The position numbers and the translations under genes were made by a program. Positions 5,731 to 9,738 of a stretch of 9,738 nucleotides of DNA are shown one piece after another. Numbering within the stretch: position 1 is the first letter of the stretch; every line of letters starts with the position of its first letter. The notes under the pieces were generated by a model, which saw only the letters and a program-made list of their open reading frames with translations, did no database searches and had not been told where the DNA came from. Source of the stretch: an uncultured Clostridia bacterium (GTDB taxonomy: Bacteria; Bacillota; Clostridia; Oscillospirales; Ruminococcaceae). Location of the stretch: NCBI GenBank assembly GCA_937892655.1, contig CALBJC010000072.1:1-9738 (forward strand), read 5' to 3'.

Positions 5731-7197
5731 ATGAAAAAGCTTTATTTTATAACGGGCAGTCAGGATTTGTATGGCGATGAAACTCTGCGTCAGGCAAACG
5801 ACGACGCGCTTGAAATGTCGCAGTATCTCAGCTCACAGCTTGAGAGCATTGATATAGAGGTTGTGCATCTGCCGATTATTCAGACAGCTAACGAAGCGCT
5901 TTTAGCTTGTCAGAAGGCAAGCATTGATAGCGACTGTATAGGCGTTATTATGTGGATGCATACCTTTTCACCTGCAAAAATGTGGATAAGAGCATTGCAG
6001 GCGCTTACAAAGCCTATGCTTCATCTGCATACCCAGTATAACGAAAAGCTCCCTTATGACAGTATTGATATGGATTTTATGAATCTCAATCAGTCTGCAC
6101 ATGGTGACAGAGAGTTCGGCTTTATATGTACCCGTCTTGGTATCAGACGTGAAGTAGTTGTCGGATACTATAAAAATCCTGATGTAGTAGCGCAGATTAA
6201 AAAGTTTGCGAGCGTTGCAAAGGCGTGCGAGTTTTCAAAGGGTATGCGCGTTGCAATGTTTGGTAACAATATGCGCGATGTTGCAGTTACAGACGGTGAC
6301 AGAGTTGAAAGTGAAATCAGATTCGGCTGGAATGTAAATTACTATGGTATCGGTGATTTAGTTGGCATTATAAACACAGTTTCGGCAGATGAAATTGAAA
6401 AGAAAATGGCTGAATACACTCAAAAGTATGAACTCGATACCGACAATATCGACGCTGTGAAAGAGCAGGCTAAATATGAAGTGGCGCTTGAAAAATTTCT
6501 TGAAAAAGAGAATATCAGCGCATTTACAGACACCTTCCAGGATTTAAACGGCTTAAGACAACTGCCTGGAATTTCCGTTCAGAATATTATGGCGCGGGGT
6601 GTCGGCTTCGGTCCTGAGGGCGACTACAAGACAGCGGCACTTGGTGCTGTTATGTCAAAGATGAGCGAGGGCAAAAACGGCGCTACAGGCTTTATGGAAG
6701 ATTATACCTATGATCTGACAGCGGGAGACGAATCTGAGCTTGCCGCACATATGCTGGAAGTTCCGCCGGTATTTGCCGCAACAAAGCCAAAGATTCAGGT
6801 TCATCCTTTGGGAATAGGCGGAAAAGAGCCGCCTGCACGTCTTGTGTTTGATGGCATCAAGGGCGAGGGTATTGCAGTATCTCTTGTAGACATGGGCAAC
6901 CGTTTCAGACTTATCTGTGCAAAAATTGACCTTATTTCACAGCCAAAGCCAATGCCTAATTTACCTGTTGCAAGACTTATGTGGAAGCTTATTCCTGATT
7001 TTAAAACAGGAGCTGCAGCATGGATCTATGCAGGCGGCGCACATCACGCAGTAGTATCAACTGCCCTTGATGTTGACGATATCCGCTTGTTTGCAAAAAT
7101 GACAGATACAGAGCTTGTTATAATTGATGAAAAAACCGATTTAAACACATTTGAGCAGAATTTAAAAACACTTGATTTGTTATCAAAGCTTAAATAA
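5731..7197 (+). CDS. araA: L-arabinose isomerase
   Basis: The 488-residue protein is L-arabinose isomerase, the manganese-dependent enzyme converting L-arabinose to L-ribulose, the first step of bacterial arabinose use; many members also isomerise D-galactose to tagatose. The length fits the family (about 490-500). Conserved blocks in order are LYFITGSQDLYGDETLRQ (4-21), MHTFSPAKMW (76-85), LHLHTQYN (97-104), FMNLNQSAHGDREFG (116-130), LRQLPGISVQ (275-284), GPEGDYKTAALG (294-305), TGFMEDYTYDL (319-329), AAHMLEV (338-344), HPLGIGGKEPPARLVF (358-373) and AWIYAGGAHHAV (430-441). The metal/catalytic set appears intact as E296, E323, H340 and H438/H439. The ATG at 5731 has GGAGG at 5719-5723. The gene stands alone between two terminators: no araB, araD, transporter or regulator is adjacent, so the rest of the pathway must be encoded elsewhere if complete. 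Confidence 0.96.
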   Translation: MKKLYFITGSQDLYGDETLRQANDDALEMSQYLSSQLESIDIEVVHLPIIQTANEALLACQKASIDSDCIGVIMWMHTFSPAKMWIRALQALTKPMLHLHTQYNEKLPYDSIDMDFMNLNQSAHGDREFGFICTRLGIRREVVVGYYKNPDVVAQIKKFASVAKACEFSKGMRVAMFGNNMRDVAVTDGDRVESEIRFGWNVNYYGIGDLVGIINTVSADEIEKKMAEYTQKYELDTDNIDAVKEQAKYEVALEKFLEKENISAFTDTFQDLNGLRQLPGISVQNIMARGVGFGPEGDYKTAALGAVMSKMSEGKNGATGFMEDYTYDLTAGDESELAAHMLEVPPVFAATKPKIQVHPLGIGGKEPPARLVFDGIKGEGIAVSLVDMGNRFRLICAKIDLISQPKPMPNLPVARLMWKLIPDFKTGAAAWIYAGGAHHAVVSTALDVDDIRLFAKMTDTELVIIDEKTDLNTFEQNLKTLDLLSKLK

Positions 7198-7202
7198 ATC
7201 TT

Positions 7203-7236
7203 AACCGACCGTATTCAATATACGGTCGGTTTTATT
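7203..7236 (+). terminator. araA terminator
   Basis: A 12-bp perfect stem (7203-7214 with 7220-7231, AACCGACCGTAT and its complement) closes a TCAAT loop and runs into TTTTATT. It starts 6 bases after the araA stop. Confidence 0.9.
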
Positions 7237-7258
7237 GTGTATAGCACATTGCTGCCAG

Positions 7259-7274
7259 TATGTAAATGTACATA
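7259..7274. repeat. Inverted repeat TATGTA-aatg-TACATA
   Basis: A perfect 6-4-6 inverted repeat lies in the araA/EAL intergenic region, about 90 bases upstream of the EAL-gene -35. It could be an operator half of a larger control region or chance in AT-rich DNA. Confidence 0.3.
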
Positions 7275-7350
7275 AAATTATGTAATCGTTTTATATTTGT
7301 TATATATAACTAAAATAATGAGATAATTAATATCTATATTGTGGAAAATC

Positions 7351-7368
7351 ATTACAAATCGTTGTAAT
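7351..7368. promoter_or_regulatory. Operator-like palindrome over the -35 of the EAL gene
   Basis: ATTACAA (7351-7357), ATCG, TTGTAAT (7362-7368) form a perfect 7-4-7 inverted repeat whose right arm contains the -35 element. The arm sequence TTGTAAT recurs as direct repeats at 7404-7410 and 7414-7420. This suggests a dimeric regulator controlling the gene; the regulator is unknown. Confidence 0.5.
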
Positions 7369-7390
7369 CGAGTACATTTTGTGGTATACT
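7362..7390 (+). promoter_or_regulatory. Extended -10 promoter of the EAL-domain gene
   Basis: TATACT (7385-7390) is preceded by TGG (extended -10, TGnTATACT) and lies 17 bases after TTGTAA (7362-7367, 4 of 6 -35 positions). The TGGTATACT core is identical to the one at the nrdR promoter. Transcription would begin near 7397. Confidence 0.7.
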
Positions 7391-7403
7391 TCATTATATG
7401 GAA

Positions 7404-7420
7404 TTGTAATTTTTTGTAAT
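7404..7420 (+). repeat. Tandem TTGTAAT repeats in the leader of the EAL gene
   Basis: TTGTAAT occurs at 7404-7410 and 7414-7420, one helical turn apart, between the predicted transcription start and the AGAGG ribosome site (7421-7425). They match the right arm of the palindrome at 7351-7368. Confidence 0.45.
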
Positions 7421-7432
7421 AGAGGTATTTGT

Positions 7433-9738
7433 ATGCAGCATATTAATGACCCCAAATGGTTGAGGGTATTCGGCACAGTGTGGCAGATGATTATTGCCAC
7501 TAATCCTGATGTCGGCGGCTTTTTGGTTGATCACAGAAGCAAGGAAGTATCTGTTGACAGTAATGTTATGAAGATGACGCAGATGCATTTTGAGCCTGCC
7601 TATGATGAGCTTATGCTATTTTTGCAGGCGCTGACAGATCAGGTTGATTCAAATCTGGCAGTATTTATGGTTGAGGATAATGTAGACATTACAGCAGGTA
7701 TTATCCGTAGAGTTGAGGTCGATAATGTTATCGCTGACTCTCTTTTACCTGTTTGTCCGCAGTCTCAGCTTGTTATCACTATGTCTGAAAGAGATTCTTC
7801 AGGCGTTTTAGTGCTTTTAAAGGTTGAAAAGAAAAACGGTGTAAACTTATCAGATGATGATATTACAGCGGCAGTATACGCTATCAAGAAAACATCTCCT
7901 CAGGGCAGCTTGCTTTCTACCCGTTCAAGAGATCGTTACTGGCTTTATGTGCCCGAGTATGACGATGATATTACTCCACAGCTTGAAGTTATCAGAGATG
8001 CAGTTGAAAAGGTATCTCCTGAGCTTACTATGTCTGCGGGCATCGGTGCTGATTTGCATACGCCTGGTCAGATTATGCATTCAGCAGAGTTTACTCTGTT
8101 TGAGGCTTCATCAATCGGTAAGGGCGTTATCAGGCAGTATTCTGTTGAACGTTATGAAAAGCAGAAGCAGGAATTCGGTATTCAGAGAATATTCTCTCAG
8201 CTTATCGACAGAAATCTCTTTAACTACCATTTCCAGCCGATTGTAAGTGCATTCAACGGTGAAATTATCGGTTATGAAGCGCTTATGAGAACAGGTAAGG
8301 ATATCGGTATGTATCCTCAGGAAATTCTTGATGCGGCTACAAAATATAATCGTCTTTACGATATTGAAAAGGCAACGCTTGGTAACACTCTTTCATTTAT
8401 CAGTAAAAACCAGGATTATTTCAAGGACAGAAAGCTTTTTGTAAACTCCATTTCAGCTACTATGCTTACAGATGATGATTGGGATTTACTTGTAAACGAA
8501 TATGGCGAGTTAATGGAAAAGATGGTTATTGAGCTTACTGAACAGACAGAAATGTCTGATGAGATATTAAGCATTATCCAGAAGCGTCTGAGAGAGAATA
8601 AAATCAAGCTCTCTATCGATGACTATGGTACAGGCTATTCAAATACATCAAATCTTCTGAGATACTCTCCTGACTATGTAAAGATTGACCGTTCACTTAT
8701 TTCGGGTATTGATGATAATCTCAAAATGCAGAAATTTATTTCATCAATCATCGAGTTTGTTCATGATAACGGCTATCTTGCTCTGGCAGAGGGCGTTGAA
8801 ACCTATGAAGAATTAAAGACAATGATTCAGCTTGGCGCTGACCTTATCCAGGGCTTCTATATTTCAAGGCCAAAGCCTGTAATGCTGCTTGAAATTTCTG
8901 AAACTGTAAGAGATGAGATTATGGAAATAAACCATGCCTGCGCTACGGTAACAAAGGTTTATCATCCAAAATCAGGCGAAACTGTATCTATGCAGAAGCT
9001 TATTGAAAATCATTATACATCTATCTTTATTGAGTCAGAGCGCGTTACGATCGAGGGCGGCTCTGAAGATGGCGATGATATTGTTATCAACATCAAGGAT
9101 GAACTTGAAGCGTGCATCACTCTGAGAAATGTAAATCTCTGTAATCTCAAGGATGACCCTACAATATCACTTGGCAAAAAATCAAATATCGAGATTAAGA
9201 TTGAAGGAAACAACGTTGTTAAAAATAAAGGTATCTTAGTTCCGCAGTCTGCAAGCCTGAAGCTTACGGGCAATGGAACATTGAAGGTTTTGGCTGAGGC
9301 TACAAACTCATTCTGTATCGGTACAAGCTCAGAGCAGGCTCCCGGTAATATCTGCCTTAATATGAGAGGTAAGCTTGAAATCGAGGCAAACGGCGAACGC
9401 TGTATCGGCATCGGCGGCGGTAAGAATCCTACAGGCAACGCTATTTCGATCAATGGCGGTGAAATCAATATTCATTGTGCAGGCGATAACTGTCTTGGTA
9501 TAGGTATTTATGATGGCAACGCTGTAATTGATGCAGAAAATGCAAGATTTATCTTTGATATTCTGTCACCTAACTGTGTTGGTATCGGTTCAATGGTGAG
9601 CGATTGCAACATTGTTATTTCAAACTACCTACTCAATTTCAATATGTCAGGCATCAACATCTGCGGCATAGGTGTTCTTGACAGCGGCAGAGGTAAAATT
9701 ACTCTGCTTGACGGTAAGGTTGATTTTACAATGCGTGG
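7433..9738 (+). CDS. Degenerate-GGDEF/EAL cyclic-di-GMP phosphodiesterase with C-terminal beta-solenoid repeats (3' end beyond window)
   Basis: The frame is open from the ATG at 7433 (AGAGG at 7421-7425) through the right edge: 768 codons and no stop. Residues about 25-75 look PAS-like (weak). Residues about 110-240 resemble a GGDEF domain whose active motif is replaced by SRDRY (165-169 in TRSRDRYWLYVP), while SAGIGADLHTP...SAEFTLFEASSIGKG (201-231) keeps the C-terminal GGDEF pattern; cyclase activity is unlikely. Residues about 255-490 form an EAL domain with the catalytic set intact: E282 in YEALMR, N338, E367 and E370 in IELTE, D396/D397 in DDYGTGYS, K417 in VKIDR, E453 in AEGVET, Q473 in QGFY. 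Cyclic-di-GMP hydrolysis to pGpG is therefore expected. From about residue 535 the protein becomes strand- and glycine-rich, with C-[ILV]-G-type motifs every 28-30 residues, like the GAGIGGG solenoids of secreted Firmicute proteins. No signal peptide or membrane helix is visible, so the protein is probably cytoplasmic. Its neighbours give no functional clue. Confidence 0.9.
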   Translation, partial: MQHINDPKWLRVFGTVWQMIIATNPDVGGFLVDHRSKEVSVDSNVMKMTQMHFEPAYDELMLFLQALTDQVDSNLAVFMVEDNVDITAGIIRRVEVDNVIADSLLPVCPQSQLVITMSERDSSGVLVLLKVEKKNGVNLSDDDITAAVYAIKKTSPQGSLLSTRSRDRYWLYVPEYDDDITPQLEVIRDAVEKVSPELTMSAGIGADLHTPGQIMHSAEFTLFEASSIGKGVIRQYSVERYEKQKQEFGIQRIFSQLIDRNLFNYHFQPIVSAFNGEIIGYEALMRTGKDIGMYPQEILDAATKYNRLYDIEKATLGNTLSFISKNQDYFKDRKLFVNSISATMLTDDDWDLLVNEYGELMEKMVIELTEQTEMSDEILSIIQKRLRENKIKLSIDDYGTGYSNTSNLLRYSPDYVKIDRSLISGIDDNLKMQKFISSIIEFVHDNGYLALAEGVETYEELKTMIQLGADLIQGFYISRPKPVMLLEISETVRDEIMEINHACATVTKVYHPKSGETVSMQKLIENHYTSIFIESERVTIEGGSEDGDDIVINIKDELEACITLRNVNLCNLKDDPTISLGKKSNIEIKIEGNNVVKNKGILVPQSASLKLTGNGTLKVLAEATNSFCIGTSSEQAPGNICLNMRGKLEIEANGERCIGIGGGKNPTGNAISINGGEINIHCAGDNCLGIGIYDGNAVIDAENARFIFDILSPNCVGIGSMVSDCNIVISNYLLNFNMSGINICGIGVLDSGRGKITLLDGKVDFTMR
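9035..9738 (+). repeat. Approx. 29-codon beta-solenoid repeats with a cysteine ladder
   Basis: This is the C-terminal part of the EAL protein. Five repeats are marked by C628-IGT, C657-IGIGGG, C687-LGIG, C715-VGIG and C744-GIG, with cysteine codons at 9314, 9401, 9491, 9575 and 9662, spaced 29, 30, 28 and 29 residues apart. Each repeat also holds a hydrophobic-alternating strand pair such as ISINGGEINI (671-680). Diverged earlier turns include CITLRNVNLC (561-570), SNIEIKIEGNN (584-594) and GILVPQSASLKLTGNGTLKV (600-619). The array continues past the window edge, so repeat number is unknown. The nucleotide sequence of the repeats has diverged, which argues against recent duplication. Confidence 0.75.

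Noticed and set aside
7237..7432. Possible riboswitch (for example cyclic-di-GMP) in the EAL-gene upstream region
   Set aside because: The predicted leader is only about 36 bases and AT-rich, too short for a known cyclic-di-GMP riboswitch, and no conserved core was seen.
7854..8246. Plus-strand 130-residue open frame inside the EAL gene
   Set aside because: It is out of frame with the continuous frame that encodes the degenerate GGDEF and EAL motifs; its product is Leu/Ser/Arg-rich without domains.
9013..9468. Minus-strand open frame opposite the solenoid repeats
   Set aside because: It is an artefact of the regular repeat codon pattern on the other strand; no ribosome site and no domain.

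Overview
The window looks like chromosomal DNA of a low-to-moderate GC, endospore-forming member of the Clostridia, of the Ruminococcus/Oscillospiraceae type. This is inferred from a stage II sporulation amidase (SpoIIP), strong AGGAGG-type ribosome sites, near-consensus sigma-A promoters, U-tailed hairpin terminators, tRNA genes with encoded CCA, NrdR, and a DUF6514-like small protein typical of Clostridia. No mobile elements, CRISPR arrays or phage genes were seen.

Layout. At the left edge, spoIIP runs leftward and ends in a hairpin. It diverges from a nucleoside-phosphorylase family gene (1305-2063) that has a perfect-consensus promoter. That gene converges, across one bidirectional terminator, on a TIM-barrel sugar-phosphate isomerase/epimerase gene (2097-2891, minus). 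Rightward from there come a small DUF6514-like gene, nrdR (with what look like tandem NrdR boxes in its own promoter), and a tRNA-Met(CAU)/tRNA-Glu(UUC) pair with a perfect TTGACA-17-TATAAT promoter and a strong terminator. A two-gene operon follows: the membrane thiol-electron carrier CcdA and a membrane-anchored TlpA/ResA-like thioredoxin. Next is a stand-alone L-arabinose isomerase gene (araA) with its own terminator.

The last 2.3 kb (7433 to the right edge) is one uninterrupted reading frame that runs off the window. It encodes at least 768 residues: a possible PAS-like N-terminus, a degenerate GGDEF domain (motif replaced by SRDRY), an EAL domain with its catalytic residues intact, and a beta-solenoid-like C-terminal region. 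In that region a Cys-[ILV]-Gly-[IT]-Gly-type motif recurs every 28-30 residues. The solenoid resembles the GAGIGGG/INGG repeats of secreted Firmicute surface proteins, yet no signal peptide or membrane segment is visible. I read this as a probable cytoplasmic cyclic-di-GMP phosphodiesterase with an unusual repeat module, and it is the main novelty candidate. Its promoter region carries repeated TTGTAAT elements, including a perfect inverted repeat over the -35.

The genes appear to be mostly independent short transcription units rather than one pathway. The clear functional partnership is CcdA with the thioredoxin-like protein, in which electrons pass from cytoplasmic thioredoxin through CcdA to an extracytoplasmic thiol reductase. 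No intergenic stretch exceeds 300 bases; the longest (7198-7432) holds a terminator, a promoter and inverted repeats.
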